DNA from: Rhodococcus sp040643435
GTDB lineage: Bacteria; Actinomycetota; Actinomycetes; Mycobacteriales; Mycobacteriaceae
DNA: 64,000 nucleotides
Direction of reading: 5' to 3'
Assembly: GCF_040643435.1 (NCBI RefSeq)
Contig: NZ_JBEYUH010000015.1
Location: 1-64,000 of the forward strand
The notes beneath the pieces were generated by a model. The model saw only the letters and a list, made by a program, of their open reading frames with translations, was not told the DNA's origin and did not search any database. The translations under genes and the position numbers were made by a program. Below are positions 51,179 through 60,581 of the stretch, in pieces. Numbering within the stretch: the stretch's first letter is position 1; each line of letters begins with the position of its first letter.

Positions 51179-51727
51179 GTGACCGAACGATCCACCCGCG
51201 AGGTCATCCTCGACGCCGCCCGGCCGCTGTTCGCCGAGCGGGGTTTCAACGGCACCACCATCAGAGATGTCGCCGAAGCGGCAGGTGTCTCACCGGCGCT
51301 CGTGATGAAACTGACCGGCAGCAAGGCCGAACTGTTCCAGGCGGCGGCTCCGGATTCTCCCGGGCTCGCCGAGGCCGTCCGTCACGACGAGCCGGTCGGA
51401 TACCGGATGGTGCGTGCCGTCGTCGAACGACGGGATTCGGACGACTACGAATTCTGGGCGGTGGCACCCTTCCTGGTTCGTGAGGCAACGGATCCGGCGG
51501 TTGCCCGCGCACGCACGAGCGAGCGGGTCGTCGGCCGGATCGCGGCGCTGATCGGCGACCGGTCGGCGGGGACGGCGCGCTCGCAGATGGTCGTCACGCT
51601 TCTGCTGGGGCTGGCGGGCAGCCTGAGGACGTTCGAGATGCTGCCACCCGACGTGATTCCCAGCGCGACCCTCATCGAGACCTACGGCCGGCTCGTCCAA
51701 GCGGTCGTCGACGATCCCGAACTCTGA
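51179..51727 (+). CDS. TetR-family regulator of the MFS gene
   Basis: The 182-residue regulator has a HTH in LFAERGFNGTTIRDVAEAAGVSPALVMKLTGSK (about 16-48; the usual YYYF turn is VMKLTG) and a helical ligand domain. GTG start adjacent to the MFS stop. Autoregulated repression through the paired palindromes at 49679-49721 is likely. Its last 46 bases overlap the 3' end of the convergent cobIJ. Confidence 0.85.
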   Translation: MTERSTREVILDAARPLFAERGFNGTTIRDVAEAAGVSPALVMKLTGSKAELFQAAAPDSPGLAEAVRHDEPVGYRMVRAVVERRDSDDYEFWAVAPFLVREATDPAVARARTSERVVGRIAALIGDRSAGTARSQMVVTLLLGLAGSLRTFEMLPPDVIPSATLIETYGRLVQAVVDDPEL

Positions 51728-53256
51728 ACGTCGACCGACCGCTTCGTCCACACGGCACCGGTCGACGTCACCGACGTAGCCGCCGCGCCGACGATGAGCA
51801 GGCATCTCATGTCGACGCTCACCGGATCCAGCTTCTCGAGCGTCGTCACCTCGAGAGACTCGCCGGGTCGTCCCACATCGCGCCCGATCACGACGACGGT
51901 GTCGGCCGGACGATGTTTCAGCAGTATCGCTTTCGCATCGGCGACCTGCGTGCTGCGCGAGCGCGACGCCGGGTTGTAGACAGCCAGGACGAGGTCGGCC
52001 TCGGCGACCGCCGCCAGTCGCTTCTCGATCACGTTCCACGGCTTGAGGCGATCCGACAGGCTCATCACCGCGAAGTCACCACCGATCGGGGCGCCCGCCC
52101 GCGCTGCCACGGCCTGCACCGCGGAGACACCCGGCAGGACGCGGATCGGTACGGACGCGTACTTCTCGTCCTGCGCGGCCTCGAAGACCGCCGACGCCAT
52201 CCCGAACACTCCGGCGTCACCGCCGGAGACCACAGCGACCTTCTCACCGGACAGAGCGAGATCGAGCGCGAATCGTGCGCGGTCCACCTCCACGGTGTTG
52301 CCACTCGAATGACGGTGCAGCCCGGGGCGAACCGGAACGCGGTCGACGTACGGTCCGTATCCGACGACGTGATCGACCTGCGTGAGCGCGTCCGCGGCTT
52401 CGGACGTCAGCCACTTGTCGTCGGCCGGGCCCAGCCCGACGACGAGCAACTCGTTCGTCACGTCCGCTTCCGGCGGCTCCACCACAACCGGCCGGGAGCG
52501 GTCGCCGATCTCGCGGTTCTTCGGCGCGCGGTCGCCGGCGGTGAGGATCACCGAGAAGTACGGCACCGTGTCCGCGTCGACCTCGGCGACCGGCAGGATG
52601 CGTTGCCGATCCATCGATGCGCGTTCGACGTAGACCGCGTCGTCGAGTCGACCGGACTGGGCGAGCGCCTCCCGGACGGCGGGGAACGTCCTGCCCAGCT
52701 TCATGATCGCCGCGCCGTCGGTGTCGGCGAGGCGGCGGGCCAGTTCCGGGGTGGGAAGCGTGCCCGGCAGGATGGTGAGTACGTCGGTGCGGCGGACCAT
52801 CGGCTCGGCCGCGGCAGCCGCAGCAGCGGACACCGACGTCACACCCGGTACCACCTCCGTCGGGTATCGCGGCGCGAGGCGGTCGTGCAGATACATGTAC
52901 GAGCCGTAGAACAGCGGATCACCCTCGCACAGCACCACCACGGTGCGGCCCGCGCCGAGATGGACGGCCAGCCGCTCGGCGGACTCGTCGTAGAAGTCGG
53001 CGATCGCGCCGTCGTAGCCACCGGGGTGTTCGGTGGCGCCCGTGGTCACCGGATACACCAGCAGTTCCTCCATCACCCCGTCCGAGATCAACCCGGCCGC
53101 GATCGATCGGGCGATGGAACGGCCGTGCGTGCCGGAATAGTAGGCGAGCACGTCGGCCTCACCGATCAGCCGGGCCGCCTTGAGCGTGATCAGCTCCGGG
53201 TCGCCGGGCCCGAGACCCACCCCGTAGAGTCTGCCGGGCATCGTCGTCTCGCTCAT
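51682..53256 (-). CDS. cobIJ: Fused precorrin-2 C20-methyltransferase and precorrin-3B C17-methyltransferase
   Basis: The 524-residue fusion has a first methylase domain (about 1-240) opening GRLYGVGLGPGDPELITLKA (C20, CobI) and a second (about 275-515) with LLVVGLGPADDKWLTSEA and VVSGGDAGVFGMAS (C17, CobJ). CobI-CobJ fusions are known in mycobacteria. AGGAGG lies 5 nt before the ATG. It is the last gene of a cobG-cobH-cobIJ operon; the start overlaps cobH by 4 nt. Confidence 0.93.
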   Translation of the reverse strand: MSETTMPGRLYGVGLGPGDPELITLKAARLIGEADVLAYYSGTHGRSIARSIAAGLISDGVMEELLVYPVTTGATEHPGGYDGAIADFYDESAERLAVHLGAGRTVVVLCEGDPLFYGSYMYLHDRLAPRYPTEVVPGVTSVSAAAAAAAEPMVRRTDVLTILPGTLPTPELARRLADTDGAAIMKLGRTFPAVREALAQSGRLDDAVYVERASMDRQRILPVAEVDADTVPYFSVILTAGDRAPKNREIGDRSRPVVVEPPEADVTNELLVVGLGPADDKWLTSEAADALTQVDHVVGYGPYVDRVPVRPGLHRHSSGNTVEVDRARFALDLALSGEKVAVVSGGDAGVFGMASAVFEAAQDEKYASVPIRVLPGVSAVQAVAARAGAPIGGDFAVMSLSDRLKPWNVIEKRLAAVAEADLVLAVYNPASRSRSTQVADAKAILLKHRPADTVVVIGRDVGRPGESLEVTTLEKLDPVSVDMRCLLIVGAAATSVTSTGAVWTKRSVDVQSSGSSTTAWTSRP

Positions 53257-53927
53257 TCCGCCTCCTGCGCAAGTGCATTGATCGCGGACGACGCCATCGC
53301 CGAACCGCCGCGCCGCCCCCGGACCACCAGATGCGGTATCCGCAACGGATGGCCGAGCAGTGCTTCCTTGGATTCGGCGGCACCGATGAACCCCACGGGC
53401 ACGCCCACGATCGCCGCGGGACGCGGGGCGCCCGCGTCGAGCATCTCGAGCAGATGGAACAGCGCGGTCGGTGCATTGCCGATCGCGACGACCGCCCCGT
53501 CGAGCCGGTCCGTCCACAACGACACCGCCGCGGCCGACCGCGTGGTGGCCCAGCGCTCGGCGAGTTCGGGAACGCGCGGATCGGCAAGCAGGCACACCAC
53601 GTCGTTGCCGGCGGGAAGCCGCGTGCGCGTGACGCCGGAGGCGACCATGTTCGCGTCGGTGAGTATCGGCGCGCCGGCGTTGAGCGCAGCGCGCGCTGCC
53701 GGAACGAGATCGGGATGGATCACGAGATCGCGTGCGAGATCGGTCTGTCCGCTCGCGTGGATCATCCGCACGGCGACCTTCTCGGCATTCGCGGGGACCG
53801 CGGTCAGATCCGACTCGGCGCGGATCGTCGCGAACGACCGGACGTAGATCTCGGCGCCGTCGGTGACGTAGTCGTACCGGCGGGGCGGTGCGGACACGCG
53901 CGGGGGGCGCGGAGGCTGGACGGTCAC
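53253..53927 (-). CDS. cobH: Precorrin-8X methylmutase
   Basis: The 224-residue enzyme moves the C11 methyl to C12, giving hydrogenobyrinate. It has IRAESDL, VAVRMIHASGQTDLARDLVIHP with the catalytic His, GAPILTDANMVASGVTR and GVPVGFIGAAESKEALL. GTG start at 53927 behind AGGAG, overlapping the cobG stop (GTGA). Confidence 0.94.
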   Translation of the reverse strand: MTVQPPRPPRVSAPPRRYDYVTDGAEIYVRSFATIRAESDLTAVPANAEKVAVRMIHASGQTDLARDLVIHPDLVPAARAALNAGAPILTDANMVASGVTRTRLPAGNDVVCLLADPRVPELAERWATTRSAAAVSLWTDRLDGAVVAIGNAPTALFHLLEMLDAGAPRPAAIVGVPVGFIGAAESKEALLGHPLRIPHLVVRGRRGGSAMASSAINALAQEAE

Positions 53928-55012
53928 GGTGAGCTCCTGGCGAGGACAAGAGTGTGCGGGGAGTGCGGTGCGCCGCAGGCGCGTTCGCACCCGGCGACAT
54001 GAATTCGGGAATCGGTGGTATCTCCGGCGACGATCCGGCGGGCCTCGGCCCGGGTGTCACCCTGGGCGAGGCTACACCCGGGCGCGCCCGTGCACGCGCT
54101 CACCCGCTGCCAGACCGACTCGGCAGTGGTCTCGAAGCCGACTTCCCGCAGGACAACGGGATTCGTTCCGCCCGCGATCACCAGACCACGCCAGGGTGTG
54201 ACGACGACACCCCGATCGGGCAGGGCGGCCACCATTCCCGGGGTGAGAATCCCGAGCGGAACCAGAACCGACACCGCGTCACCGAGCATTCCGTACGGCA
54301 TGGTGAAGCCGGCCGGGCGTGGTACGGGATCCCCGCCCCCGAGCTCGGCACCCGCGCGCGGGAGCAGGCGCACGTGCCACACCGATTCCCGTATCTCGAC
54401 GAAGTGGCGAGCGAGCCGGATCAGGGTCGCCGGAACCTGCGAAAAGGGGACCGACGGGCCCTCGAGCGCGCCGATCGAGATCGTCGCCGTCCCGGCGTCG
54501 CGGACGATCGCGGTCAGGTCGCATCGCAAAGCGGCGATATCACCGCGACCGTCGTCGATGCCGAACAGGAACCGTCCCGGCAGATCCGTGAGCGTGGAAT
54601 CGGCGCACAATGCGGCGTCGAGCTCGCGGACGAGCGGACGGACGTCGGCGAGACCGCCCTGCAGTCCCGACAGTGGCGAGGCGACGATGTTCCGTACCCG
54701 TTCGTGACTCCCGGAGGGCAACAGTCCCGCCGCGATCACCGCTGCCGCCAGGGCAGTAGGCACCGACCCGCACTCGTCGAGTTCGATACCCCTGAGCTGC
54801 AGGTTTCCGCGCGACGTCAGATGCACGTCGCCGTCGGCGAACGCGGTGGACGCCGCGGAGAGCGCGTGCAGAGCGCCGTCGGGGAGTTGCCCGCCGGGTA
54901 CCCGCACGCGCACCAGCGCACCGTCGGCAGCGATGTGCGGCCGGAGAATTCCGGGGCACCGGTCGGGGGGGAGAAGGGGTGGCTGAGTGTCCACGGACGC
55001 ACATGCTTGCAC
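53924..55012 (-). CDS. cobG: Precorrin-3B synthase (oxygen-dependent)
   Basis: The 362-residue member of the sulfite/nitrite reductase family has a [4Fe-4S] site from CTGAPGCSLAQGDT and AGCERACG in its last 70 residues. Ferredoxin-like domains with LTSRGNLQLRG and VTPWRGLVI precede it. CobG uses O2 to make precorrin-3B, marking the aerobic route. The start is uncertain: GTG at 55012 has GGAAGG touching it, and GTG at 54991 has no site. Its promoter must overlap the DNA of the divergent riboswitch. Confidence 0.88.
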   Translation of the reverse strand: MQACASVDTQPPLLPPDRCPGILRPHIAADGALVRVRVPGGQLPDGALHALSAASTAFADGDVHLTSRGNLQLRGIELDECGSVPTALAAAVIAAGLLPSGSHERVRNIVASPLSGLQGGLADVRPLVRELDAALCADSTLTDLPGRFLFGIDDGRGDIAALRCDLTAIVRDAGTATISIGALEGPSVPFSQVPATLIRLARHFVEIRESVWHVRLLPRAGAELGGGDPVPRPAGFTMPYGMLGDAVSVLVPLGILTPGMVAALPDRGVVVTPWRGLVIAGGTNPVVLREVGFETTAESVWQRVSACTGAPGCSLAQGDTRAEARRIVAGDTTDSRIHVAGCERACGAPHSPHTLVLARSSP

Positions 55013-55039
55013 ACCTTCCGGCCGGCGTGCGCTACGCTC

Positions 55040-55210
55040 GCATCGCCGTGGTGCTCGGGAAGCCGGTGGGAAACCGGCGCGGCCCTCGCCACTGTGAGCG
55101 GATAGTTGCTCGCCCTCGTCCGTACCGGTCCGCCGGTTCGGAGGCCACTGGAGTCATCCGGGAAGGTCGGCGCAGCAGCGATGACCCGTCAGCCAGGAGA
55201 CCGGCCACGG
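55040..55210 (+). promoter_or_regulatory. Cobalamin riboswitch upstream of cobN-cobF
   Basis: Conserved elements are GTGCTCGGGAAGCCGGTGGG (55051-55070), CTCGCCACTGTGAGC (about 55085-55099), GCCACTGGAGTCATCC, and the closing CAGCCAGGAGACCGGCC (about 55190-55206). It is followed by a short leader ORF instead of directly by cobN. The stop of repression probably acts at the ribosome site of that leader. Confidence 0.92.
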
Positions 55211-55244
55211 CACGTGAGGTCCACGAGGGTTTTGGAGACTGAAC

Positions 55245-55280
55245 ATGGCTGTACGCCTGTATTTTCGGGCCGCGTCGTGA
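55245..55280 (+). CDS. 11-residue leader peptide coupled to cobN
   Basis: ATG at 55245 with GGAG 7 nt upstream encodes MAVRLYFRAAS and stops at TGA 55278-55280, which overlaps the cobN GTG (GTGA). cobN itself has no Shine-Dalgarno sequence, so translation of cobN probably depends on ribosomes finishing this leader. The riboswitch could thus control cobN through the leader's ribosome site. No codon bias for a single amino acid is seen, so it is not a classical amino-acid attenuator. Confidence 0.6.
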   Translation: MAVRLYFRAAS

Positions 55281-58200
55281 CGCGCCTGACGTTGTTGTCG
55301 ACGTCCGACACCGACCTGTTGTCGGCGCGGTCGAGCGGCTCCGAGTGGACGCTCGGTAACCCCTCGCGCCTCGACGTGTCCACCGAACTGCCTGCTCTGC
55401 TCGACGGATCCGACCTGGTGGTCGTACGGATACTCGGCTCCGCGCGTAGCTGGCAGAACGGGCTCGAGACCGTGCTCGCGGCCGGGGTTCCGGTGGTCGT
55501 CCTGGGCGGTGAGCAGACTCCCGACGCCGAGCTCATGGGGCATTCGACCGTACCCATCGGCACCGCCGCCGAGGCGCATCGTTATCTCGCCCACGGTGGC
55601 CCGGTGAATCTCGCACAGCTGCACGCATTCCTGTGCGACACCGTGCTGCTCGGCGGTGAAGGCTTCGAACCGCCCGCCGAACTGCCCGCGTGGGGCATAC
55701 TCGACCGGCCCGCGGCGCCGGCCGGCGACGACCTGCCCCGTGTGGGCGTGCTGTTCTACCGAGCCCACCACACCAGCGGAAACGTGCAATTCGCACACGA
55801 CCTCGCCGACGCGATCGACGCCACGGGCAGGGCCCGCGGAGTCGTGATCCACTGCGCCTCGCTGCGCGGTGCGCCGGACGATCTGCTCGCTGCGCTCGGA
55901 ACCCTCGACGCGCTCGTCGTGACGGTGCTGGCGGCCGGCGGAACCAGACCTGCCACCGTGAGCGCCGGCGGTGAGGACGAGGCATGGGACGTCGGGGATC
56001 TGGCGGCACTGGACATCCCGATCCTGCAAGCGCTGTGTCTGACCTGGAGTCGTGACGACTGGGCGGAGTCGGACGACGGTGTGTCGCCGCTGGATTCGGC
56101 CACGCAGATCGCGGTTCCCGAGTTCGACGGCCGCATCATCACGGTGCCGTTCTCGTTCAAGGAACTCGACGCCGACGGACTGCCCTGCTACGTCACCGAT
56201 CCGGAACGGTGCCGACGCGTCGCCGGTATCGCGGTGGCGCACGCACGATTGCGACATGTGCCGCCGCCGCAGCGCCGGATAGCGATCATGCTGTCCGCCT
56301 ACCCGACCAAACATTCCCGGGTCGGTAACGCCGTCGGTCTCGATACCCCGGTGTCGGCGATCCGCATGCTGCGCGCTCTACGCGATGCCGGATACGACCT
56401 CGGCGACGGATTTCCCGGCATGGACGTCGAGGACGACACCGAGGCCGGCAACACCCTCATCCACGCCCTGATCGATGCCGGTGGGCAGGACGAGGAATGG
56501 CTCACCGCCGACCAGCTGGCCGGAAACCCGGTGCGAGTGACCAGGTCGGACTATCTCGCATGGACCGGTGATCTACCCGTCGAGCTCACCGATGCCATCG
56601 TCGAGGCGTGGGGACCGGCGCCCGGGTCGCTGTTCGTCGACGGCAGCGGTGACGACAAGGCGATCGTGCTGGCGACCCTGCAGGCCGGCAACGTGGTGCT
56701 GATGATCCAGCCGCCCCGCGGATTCGGTGAGAACCCGGTCGCGATCTACCACGATCCCGACATGGCACCGTCGCATCACTATCTCGCCGCCTACAAGTGG
56801 GTCGAGCACGGCTTCGGTGCCGACGCCGTGGTGCACCTGGGCAAGCACGGGTCGATGGAGTGGCTGCCCGGAAAGAACGCGGGCCTGTCCGCGGCGTGTG
56901 CAACCGACGCCGCGATCGGAAACCTGCCGCTGATCTACCCGTTCCTCGTCAACGACCCGGGTGAGGGAGCGCAGGCCAAGCGCCGCGCCCATGCGACGAT
57001 CGTCGATCACCTCATCCCGCCCATGGCACGTGCCGAATCGTACGGTGACATCGCACGTCTCGAGCAGTTGCTCGACGAGTATTCGAACATCGCCGCGATG
57101 GATCCGGCCAAGCTACCCGCGATCCGCGCGCAGATCTGGACGCTGATCCAGGCCGCGAAACTCGACCACGATCTCGGGCTCGACGACCGCCCGCACGACG
57201 CCGAATTCGACGACTTCCTGCTCCACGTCGACGGCTGGCTGTGCGAGGTCAAGGACGCCCAGATCCGGGACGGTCTGCACGTCCTCGGTGCCGCACCGAC
57301 CGGTGGGGCGCGGGTGAATCTGGTGCTGTCGATCCTGCGTGCCGCGCAGGTGTGGGGAGGCAAGAGCAACGCCGTGCCCGGTCTGCGTACCGCGCTCGGG
57401 TTGAAGCCCGACGCCCCGGTGGCCGAGGTCGACAGGGTGGAAGCCCTCGCGCGGTCGCTCGTACAGGCCATGGAGGACGACGACTGGAACGCGGGGTCGT
57501 CCGAGCGCGTTGTCGAATCCGTTCTCGGTCATCCCGATTCCGAAGTCGCGCGGGTACTCACCTTCGCTGCCGACGAGGTGGTTCCCCGCCTCGCGGGCAC
57601 GACGGCCGAGCTCGACGCCGTGCTTCACGCACTCGACGGCGGTTACGTCCCCGCCGGTCCGTCCGGATCACCACTGCGCGGCCTGGTCAACGTGCTGCCG
57701 ACAGGCCGGAACTTCTACACCGTCGACCCCAAGGCCGTGCCGAGCCGCCTCGCCTACGACACCGGTGTCGCCCTCGCGAACAACCTGATCGAACGGTACA
57801 TCACCGACACGGGGGAGTACCCGCGGTCGGTGGGTCTGTCGGTGTGGGGGACGTCCGCGATGCGCACCGCCGGTGACGACATCGCCGAGGTGCTCGCACT
57901 CGTCGGCGTGCGACCCGTATGGGACGCCGAGTCGCGCCGGGTCCGCGAACTGACCGTGATTCCGCTCGACGAACTCGGCCGGCCGCGCATCGATGTCACA
58001 GTCCGGATCTCCGGTTTCTTCCGTGATGCCTTCCCCCATGTCATCGGCATGCTCGACGATGCGATCCGCATGGTCGCCGCACTCGACGAGCCCGACGACC
58101 GGAACTACGTGAAGGCTCACGCCAAGCGTGACGAAGCCGCGCACGGCGACGCCGATCGCGCGGTGCGCCGGATCTTCGGGTCGAAGCCCGGTTCGTACGG

Positions 58201-58888
58201 TGCAGGCATCCTGCAGCTCATCGACTCCGGCAACTGGCGCACCGACGCCGATCTTGCCGAGGTTTACACCGCCTGGGGTGGATTCGCCTACGGCCGCGGC
58301 GTCCACGGGGTCCCGGCCGACGAGGACATGCGTTCGAACTACCGCCGGATCGCGGTGGCCGCGAAGAATACCGACACCCGTGAGCACGACATCGCGGACT
58401 CGGACGACTATTTCCAGTACCACGGCGGCATGGTCGCGACGGTGCGTGCGCTCACGGGTACCGACCCGAAGGCGTACATCGGCGATTCCACCACGCCCGA
58501 TGCGGTCCGCACCCGCTCGCTGGCGGAGGAGACCGCGCGGGTGTTCCGCGCGCGTGTCGTCAACCCGCGCTGGATCGGCGCGATGCGCCGGCACGGGTAC
58601 AAGGGAGCCTTCGAACTCGCTGCGACCGTGGACTATCTGTTCGGCTACGACGCCACCGCCGGAGTGGTCGAGGACTGGATGTACGAGTCGCTCGCGCAGA
58701 ACTACGCGCTCGACCGGGAGAACCAGGACTTCCTCCGCGAGGCGAATCCGTGGGCGCTGCGCGGGATCATCGAACGTCTCACCGAGGCGGCAGATCGTGG
58801 CCTGTGGGCCGAGCCGGATCCCGAGACGGTGAGCCGGTTGCAGCAGGTCTATCTGGAGGTCGAGGGCGATCTCGAGGACCGCGCGTGA
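55277..58888 (+). CDS. cobN: Cobaltochelatase large subunit
   Basis: The 1203-residue subunit inserts cobalt into hydrogenobyrinic acid a,c-diamide with ATP-driven partner subunits. The family blocks GNVQFAHDLADAIDATG, KEHGSMEWLPGKNAGLS (as LGKHGSMEWLPGKNAGLS), PLIYPFLVNDPGEGAQAKRR and YQYHGGMVATVRALTG are present. Length is normal. GTG at 55277 is coupled to the leader peptide. The AAA+ partner is most likely the ChlI-ChlD protein at 45512-47407. cobF overlaps by 4 nt. Confidence 0.95.
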   Translation: MTRLTLLSTSDTDLLSARSSGSEWTLGNPSRLDVSTELPALLDGSDLVVVRILGSARSWQNGLETVLAAGVPVVVLGGEQTPDAELMGHSTVPIGTAAEAHRYLAHGGPVNLAQLHAFLCDTVLLGGEGFEPPAELPAWGILDRPAAPAGDDLPRVGVLFYRAHHTSGNVQFAHDLADAIDATGRARGVVIHCASLRGAPDDLLAALGTLDALVVTVLAAGGTRPATVSAGGEDEAWDVGDLAALDIPILQALCLTWSRDDWAESDDGVSPLDSATQIAVPEFDGRIITVPFSFKELDADGLPCYVTDPERCRRVAGIAVAHARLRHVPPPQRRIAIMLSAYPTKHSRVGNAVGLDTPVSAIRMLRALRDAGYDLGDGFPGMDVEDDTEAGNTLIHALIDAGGQDEEWLTADQLAGNPVRVTRSDYLAWTGDLPVELTDAIVEAWGPAPGSLFVDGSGDDKAIVLATLQAGNVVLMIQPPRGFGENPVAIYHDPDMAPSHHYLAAYKWVEHGFGADAVVHLGKHGSMEWLPGKNAGLSAACATDAAIGNLPLIYPFLVNDPGEGAQAKRRAHATIVDHLIPPMARAESYGDIARLEQLLDEYSNIAAMDPAKLPAIRAQIWTLIQAAKLDHDLGLDDRPHDAEFDDFLLHVDGWLCEVKDAQIRDGLHVLGAAPTGGARVNLVLSILRAAQVWGGKSNAVPGLRTALGLKPDAPVAEVDRVEALARSLVQAMEDDDWNAGSSERVVESVLGHPDSEVARVLTFAADEVVPRLAGTTAELDAVLHALDGGYVPAGPSGSPLRGLVNVLPTGRNFYTVDPKAVPSRLAYDTGVALANNLIERYITDTGEYPRSVGLSVWGTSAMRTAGDDIAEVLALVGVRPVWDAESRRVRELTVIPLDELGRPRIDVTVRISGFFRDAFPHVIGMLDDAIRMVAALDEPDDRNYVKAHAKRDEAAHGDADRAVRRIFGSKPGSYGAGILQLIDSGNWRTDADLAEVYTAWGGFAYGRGVHGVPADEDMRSNYRRIAVAAKNTDTREHDIADSDDYFQYHGGMVATVRALTGTDPKAYIGDSTTPDAVRTRSLAEETARVFRARVVNPRWIGAMRRHGYKGAFELAATVDYLFGYDATAGVVEDWMYESLAQNYALDRENQDFLREANPWALRGIIERLTEAADRGLWAEPDPETVSRLQQVYLEVEGDLEDRA

Positions 58889-59631
58889 GAGTTCGGCTCA
58901 TCGGTATCGGCCCCGGAGGACCCGACGATCTCACAGTGGCGGCGGTGCGTGCCCTCGAGAGCGTCGATGTCTTCCTCGTGGCCGACAAGAACCGGGGCGT
59001 GGACGATCTCGTCGACGTGCGCGAGGACATTCTTCGCCGCCACACCTCCGGTGCGCATCGGGTGATCGTGGTGCCCGACCCACCTCGGGACCGGAATCCG
59101 GAGCGCTACGGCGACGAGGTGCGCGACTGGCATGCCGCCCGCGCCGCGGCCTACGAATCCGTTCTGCTCGAACAGGTTCGGGACGACGAGACGGCCGGCT
59201 TCCTGGTCTGGGGTGATCCGGGCCTGTACGACAGCACGATTCGCATCGTCGACCACATCCTCGAGCGAGGCAGAGTGCGGCTCGACTACGACGTCCTTCC
59301 GGGTGTCAGCAGTGTGCAGATGCTCGCTGCGCGACATCGATTGGTGCTCAACACTGTCGGAAGCTCCATTCTGGTGACCACCGGCCGGCGGCTCGGCACC
59401 GGGATCGAGGCCGGAGCCGACAACATCGTCGTCGTGCTCGACGGCGGTCTCGCGTGCTCGGAACTGCGCGGGCAGTGGAACATCTGGTGGGGTGCGAATC
59501 TCGGGACCGATGACGAGGAACTCGTCGCCGGTCCTCTGACGGACGTGCTTCCCTCGATCCGTGCGGCCCGCATCCGCGCGAAAAACGCACGCGGCTGGGT
59601 GATGGACACCTACCTGCTGCGACGCTGCTGA
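58885..59631 (+). CDS. cobF: Precorrin-6A synthase (deacetylating)
   Basis: The 248-residue tetrapyrrole methylase adds the C1 methyl to precorrin-5 and removes acetate. It begins VRLIGIGPGGPDDLTVAAV and has FLVWGDPGLYDSTIRI, GVSSVQMLAARHRLVLNTVG and a C-terminal GPLTDVLPSIRAARIRAK. CobF marks the aerobic path, and M. tuberculosis lacks it (from memory). GTG start at 58885 overlaps the cobN stop (GTGA). Confidence 0.92.
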   Translation: MRVRLIGIGPGGPDDLTVAAVRALESVDVFLVADKNRGVDDLVDVREDILRRHTSGAHRVIVVPDPPRDRNPERYGDEVRDWHAARAAAYESVLLEQVRDDETAGFLVWGDPGLYDSTIRIVDHILERGRVRLDYDVLPGVSSVQMLAARHRLVLNTVGSSILVTTGRRLGTGIEAGADNIVVVLDGGLACSELRGQWNIWWGANLGTDDEELVAGPLTDVLPSIRAARIRAKNARGWVMDTYLLRRC

Positions 59632-59655
59632 CCCGCCCCGGCCGGACGCCGGCGA

Positions 59656-60543
59656 CTACGGTCTGCCGGGTGGGGCGCTGGGTGCCTGAGCGGCGGCGGC
59701 GCGGCCGCTCAGGTCCGAGAGGGCCAGTGCGTGGCGTGGTGGACGCTCGAGGAGCATCGTCCGGCTCAGCTGCTGCTGCGGTCCGACGTGGAGGAGTTCG
59801 CCCGCTTCCAGCGACGTCCACCCCGGGTCCTCGTCCATCTGTTCGGTGGCCACGACCACGGAGGACTTCGTGGCCAGCGCACCCGACCGGGTACGCACGG
59901 TCCCGGAGGCACCGGCGTGCTCGAGATGCCGGCTCCCGCTCGCACCACCCGGCCGACGAGACAGGAACATCAGATCGTGGACGGCGGGATAGCGGAAGGC
60001 CCACATCTCGTCGGCGGTGACGAGCACGAAATTCAACGACAGCATGCGCAGGTTGTCCGCGACCCATTCGACAGCCGACCTGATTCCGGCGGTGACGTCA
60101 CCGCCGTGCTCGTCGACCCGTTCGGTGATCAATGCGAAGAACCGCTCCGAATCGGTGTCGCCGTGCACGAGCTCCCGCCGGTCGCCGAGTTCCGCCTCCA
60201 ATGCGGGCAGGTCCTCGATCACGCCGTTGTGGGCGAACAACCGGCCGTTCTGCTCGAACGGATGAGTGTCGGCCGGCACGAGATCGCCCGTCGTGGCGTA
60301 GCGGATGTGTGCGATGAACGTCCGGGACTCGTGTTCCCGGGCCTCGAGTGCGAACGCCCTGTCCTTGTAGGCCGCGATCGGTTGTTTCTCGACGAGCGGA
60401 CGGCCGTCGGCGGTGAAACTCCCCAGACCCGTGCCGTCGGGCATGCGGTGGCTCTGCTGCGCGAGGCTGTCCTCGGCGTCGAGGAGCCAGAAGGTGGCGT
60501 GTACGCGGTGAGGTGCCGCGGACATCCCGAAGAGTCGGCACAT
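59656..60543 (-). CDS. Class II glutamine amidotransferase
   Basis: This 295-residue protein has an N-terminal nucleophile (Ntn) amidotransferase domain. Cys2 in MCRLFGMSA is the catalytic residue; FIAHIRYATTG, THPFEQNGRLFAHNG and HGDTDSERFF line the glutamine site. No synthase domain is attached, as in EgtC (ergothioneine) and YafJ-like proteins. There is no egtABD gene nearby, so the amide donor target is unknown. AGGTGA precedes the ATG at 60543. It is followed on the same strand (upstream) by the 43-residue gene. Confidence 0.8.
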   Translation of the reverse strand: MCRLFGMSAAPHRVHATFWLLDAEDSLAQQSHRMPDGTGLGSFTADGRPLVEKQPIAAYKDRAFALEAREHESRTFIAHIRYATTGDLVPADTHPFEQNGRLFAHNGVIEDLPALEAELGDRRELVHGDTDSERFFALITERVDEHGGDVTAGIRSAVEWVADNLRMLSLNFVLVTADEMWAFRYPAVHDLMFLSRRPGGASGSRHLEHAGASGTVRTRSGALATKSSVVVATEQMDEDPGWTSLEAGELLHVGPQQQLSRTMLLERPPRHALALSDLSGRAAAAQAPSAPPGRP

Positions 60544-60581
60544 GGCCGTCACCTGCCCGTTTCGAGGCCGGGCGTGCCGGC

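Noticed and set aside
59641..59653. Terminator GCCGG-ACG-CCGGC between cobF and the amidotransferase
   Set aside because: The stem is only 5 pairs with no U-run, not distinguishable from random GC-rich sequence.
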